Source: Dipteris shenzhenensis (lineage: Eukaryota > Polypodiophyta > Polypodiopsida > Gleicheniales). Taken from it: a stretch of DNA of 64,000 nt. Positions within the stretch are counted from its first letter, which is position 1. Every line of letters begins with the position of its first letter. Shown here in pieces: positions 1-10,499 of the stretch. The position numbers were made by a program, and so were the translations under genes. Location: NCBI GenBank assembly GCA_047967505.1, contig CM106541.1; one strand, 5' to 3'. Below the pieces are notes generated by a model. It ran no database searches and was not told the origin of the DNA. It saw nothing but the letters and a program-made list of their open reading frames with translations.

Positions 1-1096
1 TTGATGCAGGCATGGTATTTGGTGCAGGCAACATCTTTTGGAGCAACCTATGACAAAGACACTATCCAAATGATGATTCTCAAAACAAACAATATCCAAA
101 TAATGAGTCAAGTTAATGCAAGGGCTAACCTCATTAAGGCCGAGACACTTGTATCCGACCACCCATACTGTACTTGTAGATTCAAGATTGAGAGACAAGC
201 ACATAGTTTAGACATCCTAGCACCCTCGTACAATTGTGTTGATTGTAACTCTCGCATTTTCACCTCAGACTCTGACATCACGTGTACATGGGATGTAGTG
301 CCCCTAAAAATGGAATCATGTTTTAACTTCTTTTTTTATTCCTTCTCTTTCCTCTTATTTTCTCCCTTTTTATATTTTATCTTATATCTTTTTTTTTTCT
401 AAATTGTAAGAGAAGGGGGAAAAATAAAAGAAAACTAAGAGGGAGCTAAGGAGAGGGGACTAAGGAGAGGGGGGGTTCAATAATGGTGTGATGGCAATTG
501 GCAGCTACAAGATGCGATACACAGGACAGAGGTGGTCGTGGCAAACTTGCAGAGCCGACAGGGGAGATAGAGGCAGCTACAACCCTCGTGGCAACATCAA
601 CACGTGGCGACCCGCGGGACTTCAAGGAGAGGCAGACTGGCCAGTCGCGGTCTGCAGCATGTCTCGCGGTGCCGTGCATAGCACTACGTAGAGCCAAGAG
701 GTGTGCAAAGACGGTGCGATGGGGAGGAGAAATTAATAGCAGGGGGGACAGGTCTAGGGCTATTTGTTGCGCTGCTATGGGCGGCTGCCGCCAAAAGCCA
801 ATCTTAATTAAGCCTTAACTAAAGTCCAGGAAGGTCCGCGACTTATAGGCTTTAGAAAACAAGCCCTATGTGGGCGTTTGGTGGCGATGGCTCCTTTAAT
901 GGAAGGGGGCAAGACAACGTGCTCGAGGAACTCACATACCGTGCATTGTGCAACATACAGCAGAAGAGAAACAATATTGTAGCATTTAACGAGGAAAATG
1001 GAAGGACGGATCCCCTGGTTCTGCTCTTCATGGTCACGTTGATGTCGACCCATGCAACAACTTCCACATGGTGGTTCATACAGGTAGAGGATCACT
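1..1096. other. Unassigned stretch, probably internal leader of a minus-strand LTR element
   Basis: No recognisable protein domain was found. The stretch lies directly downstream, on the minus strand, of a primer-binding site at 1097-1108, so at least its right part is probably the 5' internal region of an LTR retrotransposon whose LTR is 1111-1814. Short open frames occur on both strands, including 1-402 plus, which ends in a low-complexity Phe/Leu tail. None resembles a known family, and I call no gene here. Confidence 0.35.
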
Positions 1097-1108
1097 GCTC
1101 TGATACCA
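1097..1108 (-). promoter_or_regulatory. Primer-binding site (initiator tRNA-Met type)
   Basis: The minus strand reads TGGTATCAGAGC, the usual plant initiator-tRNA-Met primer-binding sequence. It lies two bases from the end of the LTR at 1111-1814. This fixes the minus-strand orientation of an LTR element whose interior would extend to the left. Confidence 0.8.
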
Positions 1109-1110
1109 CT

Positions 1111-1814
1111 TGTCACAAACTGGTAGGAGGATGCACATGTGTGGAAGAATGATGCATAAATTGAGAAGCATGGCCTCCAAATGGAGTGGAAGGAGTGCCC
1201 ACGTGAGTTGCTATGACCCACTACTAGAATGCTCCTGCAATCCACATACCACATATGAATGCATAATGCCTCATGCACACACTTGATGCATACCAGAGGT
1301 CACAACCTCTCATGCCTCTTAGGATCCATCCCTTGGGCATACCCCATTATTCTACCCTTAGCCTATGACACTTTATGCCTACCATTTATTAATGCATATC
1401 CATGCATTCCTACCCATTCCTATCCTAGGACCTACATGTGTGAGTGCACCATTTATTCCATATCAATCAACATATCCAATACATTATCCATATGGCATTT
1501 AGCCATTTAAACCTACCTAGCCTACCTTCTAATTATTACATTTGATCATGCTAGCCTAATACATTCTAGACTACAAAATCGTGTCATGACAAACTTAAAA
1601 ACTCAATTGCCCCTTTCCCCTTATAGTGGGACCAAACCAATGGGCAACTTAAGTCCTAAGGGTATTTTGCCCCCTCTTTGGACCTAACCCCCAATTCACC
1701 CCCAAGGCATTCATCCCTAGCGGGAAGTCTAACACACTCACATCCCGAGGCCCTGCCCCTTAGGCCTCTAGGGTCCTGCCCACATTTAAGTGCAAAACTC
1801 ACACCCTCGTGACA
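1111..1814 (-). repeat. LTR of a Ty3/gypsy element, shared between two internal regions
   Basis: This 704-bp segment has perfect 6-bp inverted termini (TGTCAC at the left, GTGACA at the right). On the minus strand a purine-rich tract abuts its upstream end (1817-1829), and a tRNA-Met primer-binding site follows its downstream end (1097-1108). It therefore serves as the 3' LTR of the gypsy pol relic to the right and as the 5' LTR of another internal region to the left. No second copy of this LTR was found in the window. Confidence 0.75.
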
Positions 1815-1816
1815 TA

Positions 1817-1829
1817 CCCCTCTCTTTTG
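1817..1829 (-). promoter_or_regulatory. Polypurine tract preceding the gypsy 3' LTR
   Basis: The minus strand reads AAAAGAGAGGGG just before the TGTCAC start of the LTR. This is the expected position and composition of the plus-strand primer of an LTR retrotransposon. Confidence 0.65.
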
Positions 1830-1949
1830 AAACATGGTAGGTAACCTTGATTGCATCTGGATGCTACAAGGATATGCAGTACTTGAAACACATGTGCATA
1901 TACCATCATGTAAGTATGTATTATCATTTGAGACAACATATATAATTGT

Positions 1950-2516
1950 TCAGAACCTAGGATAGCAATCCATGTAAATTGCAAAAGCCATCTCATATTG
2001 ATTAGTACACTGATCATAGAAGTCCCAAGGCAGATATATTATCAGCAAGCAGTACCTTAGGTGAACATACAATGTCACCAAGTGACCTATAGATATATGA
2101 GCTTGTCTGTAACAAAGAGACAGAGGTACTACCCCTCTCTTGAGCATTAGGCAATGCTCCAGACCTACACTTTGCATGTAATGAAGAATAATTTCTGAAT
2201 TTTGCCAAGTAGCGGCAGGAAACTCTACCTCTAATCTTCCTTTCCTATGTGCCAAAACCTGCTTTGGAACTAGGATCTCATCCAGCTCCTCAACCTGTGG
2301 TTGCATCTCATCAGGCATATCCTCTATCACATCACCCTTGAAAGGCTTAAAGAGACTCCCATGAAAAGCACTATGAATCCTCCAGTGATCTGATAGCTTC
2401 AACCTATAAGCTACATCACTTAACTTCTCTAAAACTTGAAAAGGCCCGTAAGATCTCATGCTGAGCTTGGGAAATAACCGGTCTTTGCTCTTTAGCCTTG
2501 CCTTTTCAAAGTGCAA
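1950..2516 (-). pseudogene. Gypsy integrase C-terminus / chromodomain-like fragment
   Basis: This 188-residue minus-strand open frame starts with a typical gypsy integrase C-terminal segment (YGPFQVLEKLSDVAYRLKL, then IHSAFHGSLFKPF) and continues into a VEELDEILVPKQ motif and an ATWQ motif, as found where chromoviruses carry a chromodomain. The last 60 or so residues match nothing and probably run past the original stop. It is a relic of the surrounding pol, not a host gene. Confidence 0.75.
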
Positions 2517-4889
2517 AAGAACTCAATCACCCTCATTAAAGATCAATTCACGACGGTGATGATCAACTGCCTTCTTTTGCTTTGCTTGAGTCTTCTGGAG
2601 AGCATGTCTCACCTTCTTATATGCCACATCCATGCCTTCAACATATACTTTTCAGCCTCGAAAATCTTATCCTAAGTATGCAAGATAGGCATAACTTTCC
2701 TGCTCCCTTCCACTATTTCAAAAGGAGCTTTCCTAGTGGAAGTATGCACAGTAAGCAAATTCCACCAAGGGCAAATACTGCTCCCATTGTGTCTTATGTT
2801 CAGACACATGACATTTCAGCAAATCAAGAGCAGTGGAATTTTCTCTTCGAACTGCCCATTTGATTGAGAATGAAAAGAAGATGAAAATCTCAATGCAGTG
2901 TCCATATTCCCAATGAGCCCTCTCCAAAAGAGACTCGTCATGTGCGGATCTCGGTCACTCATGATAGACTGAGGCATCCCATGATATTTGAAAATGTTCT
3001 GCATGAACCACCTCGCCTTGTAATCCACTGTAATGTTCATCCTTACTGGAATGAAGTGTGCCTGCTTGTTGAACGGAGTCCAAAGACCATCCTTCCCATA
3101 GGTGTCCTAGGAAGATCAAATATGAAATCCATGGCGATGCTCTCCCACGGTGTATCTGGGACTGGCAAGGGCTGCAACAATCTAGGTGTCTTTTGCTTGT
3201 CAAACTTGACGTTCTGACAAAGGCATCCACATCCCGTCTCAAAGATGGTCAATAGAAAAAGTGCTCCACTGATTTCACCGTGGCATCAATGCCTCTATGT
3301 CTTGCATACGATGGAGCATGAGTTTCTATCATAACCTTTGACTTAACTGCTTTGTGACACAAAGGCGTCCATGCATCATAATAAAGCCATCTCTAAGAGT
3401 ATAAGGTCATTCTGCTTATTATTAGATAGCTGGTCACAAATACTGTGGAAACCTGAGGCTTCCTTGACAATGCATCGGACACTACATTCTTTTTACCTTC
3501 CACATGTACTATCTGGAAGTGAAATATAGATAAGAAATTGGCCCAACGCATGTATGCTTCTCAGATAATTTCGGAAGAGTGAGGAAATATCTCAGAGACT
3601 AATGATTTTTCTGCATTGTGAAATCAGCCCCATGTAAATAATGCTTCCATGTAGCAAGCCCATGAATTACAGCCAGTAATTCCTTTTCATAAATGCCCAG
3701 ATGTCTCTCATCGGCTTGCAAAATTCTACTCTCATAGGCCACTACCCATCCTTCTTACATAATGACCGCTCCAAGGCCATTCTTTCTACATGCATCAGCT
3801 TGGACATGAAAAGCTTTCCGAAGATCTAGTAGGATCAACACTGGGTCTGTGGTAAGTTTTTCTTTTAGCATCTCAAATGCTGCAATCTGATTCTCAGTCC
3901 ATACGAAGGATGCCCCCTTCTTCTACATAGCATAGAGAGGTGAAGCAATCTCAGCAAAATGGCAGATGAATCGTCTGTAGTATGAGCATAAGCCCAAAAA
4001 GCTTTTTACTTCATGCACATTCTTCATCTGTGGCCAGTTGCAAATTGCTTCAATCTTAGTGGGATCCATGCACACTCCATCCTTAGAGACAATGTGTCTC
4101 AGACAATGAATCTCAGGCATAAAGAATTCGCTCATCTTTGCATTTACAATTTGTTGAGTTTTGTGAATACTATTGCCAGATGCTTTTGTTGTTATGCCTC
4201 ATCTTTTGAGTACACAATCATATCATCGAAGAAAGTGCCCACAAAAGATCTATGATCATGGAAGATTCTATCCATCATTCGATTAAAAGTGGCAGGAGCA
4301 TTCATAAGCCCAAATGGCATAACCAAGAACTCATACAACCCAAAGCTGATCCTGAAGGTTGTCTCGGACATATCCTCTAGACGAATCCAATATATCATCT
4401 ATTCTTGGAATAGGAAATCTGTTTTTTATGGTTATCTTGTTCAATGTACGATAGTCAATGCACATTCTCCAAGAACAATCACTCTTTTGCACTAACAGAA
4501 CCGGTGAACAATAAGGAGAAGAATTGGGCTGAATCAGCCCCTTCTCTAAAAGATCCTTCACTTGGCTCATGATTTCTTCTTGCTAAGTTGCAGTCACCCT
4601 AGAATACTGCTTGGCACTATATCAATTGTATGATCCTCAAGCCTCTTAGGTGGAAGTTCACCTGGCAATGAGTCCGAAAAACACTCTCCAAACTGATTAA
4701 GAAAATCTGTCAGCTCTTTATCTAGCTTTAGAGATTACAAAATGCGGATCGTGAGACTTAGTATCCTCTCATATATTAGGGATACTGTTTGGTTATCCAC
4801 ATACTCGAAGCATAGCTTATGAGACATTCCAAAGCTTAAAACTCATAAATATTCTATGGATCTTTGTCTTATGAAAGGTAGGGAGCTGA

Positions 4890-5065
4890 AGAGCTAGAAT
4901 GAGAAGATGGATAATATGGACTTGTTTGATCTTGGAGAAGTTGGTGAATTTACTTGGTTGAAAACAAGACAGGAGGGGAAGATGATTCAAGCTTACCTAG
5001 ATATAACTCATTCAACTAATCAATTAAGGGTGGACAAGGAGTGTCAAGTGAGGATCATAAGGTCT
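4890..5065 (+). pseudogene. Possible LINE endonuclease scrap
   Basis: The plus-strand frame from 4907 reads DLFDLGEVGEFTWLKTRQEG, which resembles the segment of plant LINE endonucleases around the FTW motif, followed by a YLDITHSTNQLR stretch like the downstream DR..ATNDWR part. It is short, with no intact flanks, wedged between the gypsy and copia relics. The homology call rests on this one motif. Confidence 0.35.
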
Positions 5066-5195
5066 TGCACAATATCTAACTATTTTTCAATTTTCCTATC
5101 CATTTTTCCCTTTGGAGCTTCAACTCATTTCCCCTCATGCTTACATACTGCTAGGTCAAGAGTAGACTGCCTTCTATGGATTCTAGTATAGTTTT

Positions 5196-5819
5196 ATGCC
5201 ATATGATGATGTGTCATACAAAAGTATCGTTCCCGTTCACGTGTTCCCCCTTCTTGAAACGTTCTCGTTCCGGCATCTGGCATTCCCGGAACGTTTCCGT
5301 TCCCTGGTAACTATGGGACTCCGTGGTGTACTCAGTGTCAATGAGACATTGAATACTTGGTATTTTGATAGTGGTGCTTCTAAGGACATCACTTCTAAGA
5401 AGAGCCTTTTTGCATCTCTGCATGCACCACCCGCTAAAAAGAAGGTGAGTTGTGCTAACAATTCTTCTTATTCAGTGTGTGGAGTGGGTGACATCATACT
5501 CACCTCCACGGATGGCACATATTTCAGAATTACAGATGTTCTTCATGTGCCAGGTATAAAGAAGAATTTGCTTTTAGTGTCCTCTCTCTATCAAGGAGGA
5601 TTTCAAGTCATATTTGATGATGCTACTAAGTGTGCACTCCGAGACAAAGAGAATGACTATGCTTTGATGTTGTTTGGCACTTTGTATCGGGGTCTTTTTC
5701 AGCTTGACATTTATGAGAAAAGATCCGATCTTGCACTTTCAGTGAGCACTCCCACTTCTGCGATGCAGAATGCGGAGTTATGGCATGCCAAATATGGATA
5801 CATGAGCTATGGTAGCTAA
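5196..5819 (+). pseudogene. Copia protease / gag-pre-integrase remnant
   Basis: A 207-residue open frame. Residues around 55-62 contain WYFDSGAS, the active-site motif of copia aspartic protease, followed by VLHVPGIKKNLLLVSSL, a hallmark of the same domain. It ends in LWHAKYGYMS of the gag-pre-integrase domain and then hits a stop. The first 50 residues do not look like gag. The stretch 5225-5310 is rich in CGTTCC-like words, so the true frame probably entered from upstream sequence that is now lost. Confidence 0.85.
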
Positions 5820-5841
5820 ATGACACTTCCAGAAGCATAAT

Positions 5842-6315
5842 ATGGTTGATGTATTGCCTCCTTTGGAGTCACCTCCTCCTCATGCATGTGAGGGATGCAT
5901 CCTTGGCAAGATGCATAGACTTCCTTTTAAAGAGGATGGTGCAGTAAGAGCTACTCGCAAATTAGAGCTCATACACAATGAAGTTTGCAGTCCCATGAGG
6001 ACACCTGCTTTTGGTGGTTATCTCTATTATGTTACATTCATAGATGACTATACCAATTACATGTGTGCCAATTATGTTTTGAATCAAGCTCCCATAAAGG
6101 CTTTGAAGACAATCACTCCATATAAGGCTTGGCATGGGAGAAAGCCTTTAGTGGATCACTTTAGAGTTTTTGGTTGTGTTGCATATGCCCATGTTTTTGT
6201 GGAGTTTCGACATAAGTTGTCAGATAAGGCACTTAAGTGTATCTTTGTTGGGTATAGTGCACAAAGCAAGGCTATTGTCTCTACAATCCTTCCTCTCGCA
6301 AGATTTTGTGAGTAG
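5842..6315 (+). pseudogene. Copia integrase remnant with core deletion
   Basis: This 157-residue frame covers the zinc-binding CEGC..GK region, the first strand of the integrase core (YYVTFIDDYTNY) and the C-terminal core end (AWHGRKPLVDHFRVFGCVAY). The middle of the DDE core, including the second Asp and the Glu, is missing at the join near 6060. The deletion keeps the reading frame. Confidence 0.85.
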
Positions 6316-6861
6316 AGATGTTATCTTTTTAGAGAATTCAGCACATACACATGGTGAATTTACTATTCCTATAGCTTTTGGTTCCCCAGCTGAGGCTCAT
6401 GCTAAAAATCAGAATTTACTGCAACCTCCTCTTGGTCCACATGCCTCGATTTAGCCACATGCTGATTTTGTTCTTCCACAGGGTGGATGATGTTGTCAAG
6501 CAAGAGATTCAAGAGATACATGCAACCAAAACAATTCCGAATTGGTTGCTACAGACTCTCAGAGAGAGTAGACTTCAGGCACCTTTGCCTGGCAGGACTC
6601 GTAGTGTAGTAAGGCATGCAGGGGGGCTCTTTCTCTTGAGACAGCTTATGCAAGTACTCTTCTTGATGAAGAAGAACCTGACTCTTTTGAAGAACGAAAA
6701 TATTTTTTAATCAATTTATTCACTTTAAAATTAATACAAGTTTGAAGCTGAAAGTTTTGTAGCTGTCTATCAATTAAATGTGTACAATGTATATTTTTCT
6801 TTTTTTTGGGGCAAAATTAGGATCACGTATGATTCAGTCCCAGGGGCCAATCGATACTCCA

Positions 6862-6920
6862 ATCATACTTCCATACCCATATGCCGTATGAGTATGGTAA
6901 CGTATGGAAAAAAGTATGAT
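6862..6920. repeat. Imperfect inverted repeat inside the copia relic
   Basis: ATCATACTTCCATAC (6862-6876) faces GTATGG, a short A run, then AAGTATGAT (6902-6920). The repeat lies in a 250-bp stretch between the integrase end and RNase H, where RT should be. It may be a small inserted element or the scar of the deletion. Confidence 0.5.
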
Positions 6921-7345
6921 ACTAGGCAGTCCACTAGTGGTAATTGCTTTCTTTTTGGGCAAAGCTTGCATTTCTTGGCTGAGCAAGAAACAATCTACTA
7001 TGGCTACTTCCTTGTGTGAAGCTGAGTACAAGGCAGCTTTCACAGTGACAGTTGAATGTGTTTGGTTGCGTCGTTTGTTTGATGATCTTCATCTCTTATT
7101 GGAGGGTCCTTCTCCAATTCTCACTGATAGTCAGAGTGCTATAGCAGTGGCAAAGAATCTTGTGTTTTATACTCGCACGAAGCACATCGAGGTCCATTAT
7201 CATTATGTTAGAGAGAAGTTGCATGCAGGGTAGATCAATATGATCTATGTGTCGACACATGACAATGTTGCAGACATCTTCACCAAAGCTCTTCCACGTG
7301 AGAAGTTTGAGGCATTTCGCAGTGCCCTGAACTTATCTCTTTTTG
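6904..7345 (+). pseudogene. Copia RNase H remnant
   Basis: The frame from 6904 to 7233 contains ISWLSKKQSTMATSLCEAEY, LTDSQSAIAVAKN and TKHIEVHYHYVREKLH. After one stop at 7231-7233 it continues in frame with DNVADIFTKALPREKFEAFR to about 7345. These are the standard C-terminal RNase H motifs of copia pol. The N-terminal half of the domain and all of RT are missing. Confidence 0.88.
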
Positions 7346-7390
7346 GTGATTGATCACTTCCTTGTACATCACATTGGCACTGCAGGGGGT

Positions 7391-7616
7391 TGTTAGAATT
7401 ATTGGCATATTCTAGGCAGTGGCCAATGTAATCCATAAGTGAGTTAGGGACACTTTTCCCTCACTAGAAGGTTTTTTCCCCTAACCATAGTTAGTGGGTT
7501 ACTATGGTTTTGTCACTTGGACAAAACCATCTCTCACTTGTACTCACCTTATCTTTTCTATTGCACACTCAACGTTCTGCTCTGGCTCACTCTTGCTTCC
7601 TGCTCCCTCTCATTCT
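7391..7616 (+). repeat. Copia 3' LTR, left part (split by a LINE)
   Basis: It starts TGTTAG immediately after a G-rich tract (GCAGGGGGT) that fits a polypurine tract, 40 bp past the RNase H stop. The LTR is interrupted at 7616 by the LINE. Its last bases, ending CTAACA, lie beyond the LINE at 11255-11260 and are the exact inverse of TGTTAG. The reconstructed LTR is about 230 bp. Confidence 0.8.
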
Positions 7617-8169
7617 TTTTTTTTTTTCAAGAAAAAGACTTCTATTAAGTAAGAGAAAAAACCCGTGAGAGCAAGCTCAGAGCGGAATACATCATGAAAC
7701 CATGAGGATAAATAAACCCCCTCAAAATGAGGTGGAAAACAACCAAGGCTGAGGCTGAAAGTGCCACCTCAACCCTATAAGAGTCTCAGAGAAAAAGGAG
7801 AATCCTTCCATTCCCTGAAGAAAGAAGCTCTCCTAGCTGAGGCTACACGGGAGTCTCCCTGCATGCTCGTCCATATGGCCATCAAAGTATATATGGTGTT
7901 TGTCCAAATACTAGCTAATGTGTGCAAGGGATGGAACCTAAGTTCCCTCCAATGCCTCTGTGCATCTGGCTCTCCAGATATGCCAGGCTGCTATGCTCGC
8001 CAGTATCTTCCAAGAGGTATCCACAGAGGCATGTATAGCTGCAAAAGGAAGGTGTGGTACCACATCCAAAGAACAGGACTCAACGTGATGACGTCAAATC
8101 GAAATGGCCCGAGAAGAGTCATGTCTCTCATAAAATACCTGAGGCCCAGTAAGAGAAAGCCAAGCCATT

Positions 8170-9760
8170 GAGCCCCATGTCATAAAGAATGGGGAGTGCA
8201 CAAAGTGATTGGCTACCCCCATCTAAATCATCCTCGCCTGTCTACAATCCCATAAGCAATACTGAATCATCTCCAAAGCAAAGAGGCAACGAGGGCAAGT
8301 AGAGTCGGCTTTGAATCTGGATCTCCAAAGGTTCACTGTAATCCCACCATGGATAGAAAGCCAAAAGAAAAGAGTGATCTTTCTATTCCCGTGGGATTTT
8401 CAGAGTCTCCTATAGAAGCACCTCTGCAAATCCGCAGTGAAATCAAATGCCTCCCAAGAGGAACTCTGGAAGGTCTCCAACCTCTACTATTGAGCTGGAA
8501 TCTCCTGGCATTATTGATCGTGTAGCGAAAGAAGGGGATGCTCTTCTCTCGATGCCCTGTGTCAATCCACTCCCACTCTCCAGGGTTCCATTGCAAATAC
8601 CTAATGGGAACTCCCCCGTAGAGCCAAAGTTTCCAAGATAAAAGACCGACAACTCTGATAGGCTGAAAGGCAGACTCAAGCAAGATGTCCTCTGTGGACT
8701 TGAACAATTTGCCACCATCATGCACATCAAAAACCAAGGCATCCCCATATGCATCTCAAAAGGCCAAAACCTGAAGAGGAACACCCCCTCTCGTAAAAGC
8801 ACCTGCCCAAGTGGAGCAAGTGAGAGGCATATTATCTGTGTCTACCCAATCCACTGGAAGGGCTACTTCAATCTGCAAGATCCTCCCTGCACTCCCTCTG
8901 AGATAGCCTGTCAACTGAGATTTAGTCTCCTCTGGAAGCCTCTGGAAAGCTTTCCATGACCCTAGAGATAAGGCAGGTCCCCTCTCCCATCTAGACTACT
9001 GCATGTAGAGTGAAGCACCAAGTGGTCTGCTAAGATCATACAATATACTATCATTCCACATGACTGTTCGCCTATCAATCTCTTCACGAGAGGAAGTGGG
9101 AATCCTTCGAAGAGTGCTCCTGAAGCTGGCCCATGCTTTCAGGATAGCAACCATGAGAGGGGACGAAGGAGACCTGAGGTGTGATGCGGTGAAGATCCAT
9201 CTAACATTGCCCATCTAGTCTCCTCCTAAAGAAGGTGTGCACGTCTGTATGCTGCTAATAAAAAAAGCCTTCCACGGCTCCTGCCCTGGCATAAGTCCTC
9301 GCACCACCATCTTGCAGAGTAAAGCTCTGCACTGTAAATCTGGATCAATAATATTGAGACTCCCTTCCTGTGTAGGGAGGATGAGGGTCTCCCAAGCCAC
9401 CCTAGCTAAAACATCTGCTATGCCATCAAGCCTACTCCAAAGAAAATTTCAGATCGGTCTCCTGAGTTGAAGGATGCAATCCCTAGAATGGCCAAGAGGA
9501 CTTGGTTGACCACCACAACTCTAGAGGCAACGTCCAGCTTGGCTGAGCCCCAAAAAAGGAGCTCCCTCCCACTACATGGAGAAAATATCCAAGCCGACCT
9601 GGCAGCCCAAATATTTGACTGGCACACCCCTCTGAACCCAAGTGAAACCTATGTCAAGCCCCCAATCTGGAGTGTCCTCATCACTGATCCAAAAGCCATT
9701 GGATAAGAAAGGCATCGTCCAAACAAGTATCTCTGCCACAGTAGTGAAAAAGGAAGGCAT
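8170..9760 (-). pseudogene. LINE post-RT region and zf-RVT-like tail
   Basis: Minus-strand segments in three frames give VPVKYLGCQVGLDI (about 9660), DVASRVVVVNQVLLA (about 9520), AWETLILPTQEGSLNIIDPD (9400-9330) and SSREEIDRRTVMWNDSILYD (about 9090-9030). They are followed by Trp/Cys-rich zf-RVT-like sequence near 8340-8200. The order matches the region downstream of RT in plant LINEs. It is heavily frameshifted. Confidence 0.8.
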
Positions 9761-9789
9761 CCCAAGCTGCTCTCTCTAAAGAGTGAAGT

Positions 9790-10105
9790 CCTCCTTCTCT
9801 ACCTCCTTTTTTGTTTGACAGTAACTCAACCATGTTGAAGTCACCTCCAATCACCCATGAATCTGCAATGGGGGCCTAGGAGAGCAATCCTTCCACATAA
9901 TGACACGTTCCCCTCTAATGTTGGAGACATACAGGTTAAGGAAACCAACCTTATGCCCTTCAATCAAGAGAATAATCCACTGAGCCCTAGAGGGGATAAT
10001 GACTCCATGTCCAACAACTAAGGGGAGAACCGATTGTGAAACTAAAATAGAAGTGCCTCCCCTAGTGCCCAAGGCAGGCGACCAAAACGTATGGCCAGAA
10101 AGCAA
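9790..10105 (-). pseudogene. LINE endonuclease fragment
   Basis: The minus-strand frame contains GTRGGTSILVSQSVLPL and GHKVGFLNLYVSN, typical of the middle of plant LINE EEP endonucleases, then a decayed IGGDFNMVE-like segment near 9850-9830. The N-terminal strand and the SDH end are absent. It abuts the post-RT segment, so the deletion removed the endonuclease end and most of RT. Confidence 0.8.
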
Positions 10106-10132
10106 CTTGCATGACCTGATTTAAAACACCCA

Positions 10133-10259
10133 TTTTATTCGTACGAATAAAAGATTATCTATACTAATAAAACCTTATTCATACGAATAAAATGTTTTCG
10201 TATGAATAACTTTAGTATATTGAAAAAGCGATGAGTTTTTTCTTCATTCTTATTCGAAT
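10133..10259. repeat. Cluster of ATTCGTACGAAT-type palindromes
   Basis: A perfect 20-bp palindrome at 10133-10152 (TTTTATTCGTACGAATAAAA) is followed by a near copy at 10175-10190, a half-site variant near 10195-10210 and a shorter palindrome around 10250-10259. All lie within the LINE interval, between the endonuclease and the 5' array. Confidence 0.75.
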
Positions 10260-10499
10260 AGAGCTACCTCCTCTCCACCTCTCATCCTACCAGCCAACAA
10301 ACTTGTGTGTCTCTCACTTTTAGGTGATTTTTTTAAAGTGTCTTTTCCCCCTCAGTCTGGCACTCATCTCTCTCTAGGAGATCCATCGCCAATCGAGGTG
10401 AGGAGGCCGATTCGAACACTTTTGAGGATCTGTCCATTCCAAAAAGTGCTGCGGGAGAATGAAAGAGGGGGGAGACAGGAAGCAAAAGAGGGGGGAGAC

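Larger units (their letters stand above)
1815..4890 (-). mobile_element. Degenerate Ty3/gypsy retrotransposon (pol)
   Basis: Minus-strand translation gives pol domains in gypsy order but broken by stops and frameshifts. The RT entry region is at about 4740-4330 (LLEKGLIQPNSSPYCSPVLL, MCIDYRTLNK). RT palm follows at 4398-4192 (LMNAPATF and the catalytic FFDDMIVYS), RT thumb at 4135-3923 (KSFLGLCSYYRRF), and a decayed RNase H at about 3920-3430. The integrase core lies at about 3240-2730 (DTPWESIAMDFIFDLP, SIMSDRDPHM). A C-terminal region at 2516-2200 contains EELDEILVPKQVLAHR, which resembles the linker and chromodomain start of chromoviruses. Protease and gag are not recognisable before the copia element. 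The LTR at 1111-1814 supplies its 3' end. Clearly non-functional. Confidence 0.85.
5196..7390 (+). mobile_element. Internally deleted Ty1/copia retrotransposon (body)
   Basis: The plus strand carries copia pol pieces in the expected order. The protease has the catalytic DSGAS near 5358-5381. The gag-pre-integrase segment is at about 5775 (LWHAKYGYMS). The integrase zinc-binding end is at about 5885 (CEGCILGKMHRLPF). The integrase core is fused directly from FIDDYTNY to VLNQAPIKAL near 6060, so most of the catalytic core is missing. The integrase C-terminus follows at about 6120-6260. RT is absent, and RNase H is at 6935-7345 (MATSLCEAEY, TKHIEVHYHYVREK, DNVADIFTKALP). Several stops and frameshifts break it. 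The 3' LTR begins at 7391. No 5' LTR was found, so the element is 5'-truncated and cannot move by itself. Confidence 0.88.

Noticed and set aside
1-402. 133-residue open frame at the window start
   Set aside because: The last third is a Phe/Leu homopolymer-derived tail and the rest matches no family. It may continue from outside, but it cannot be supported as a gene.
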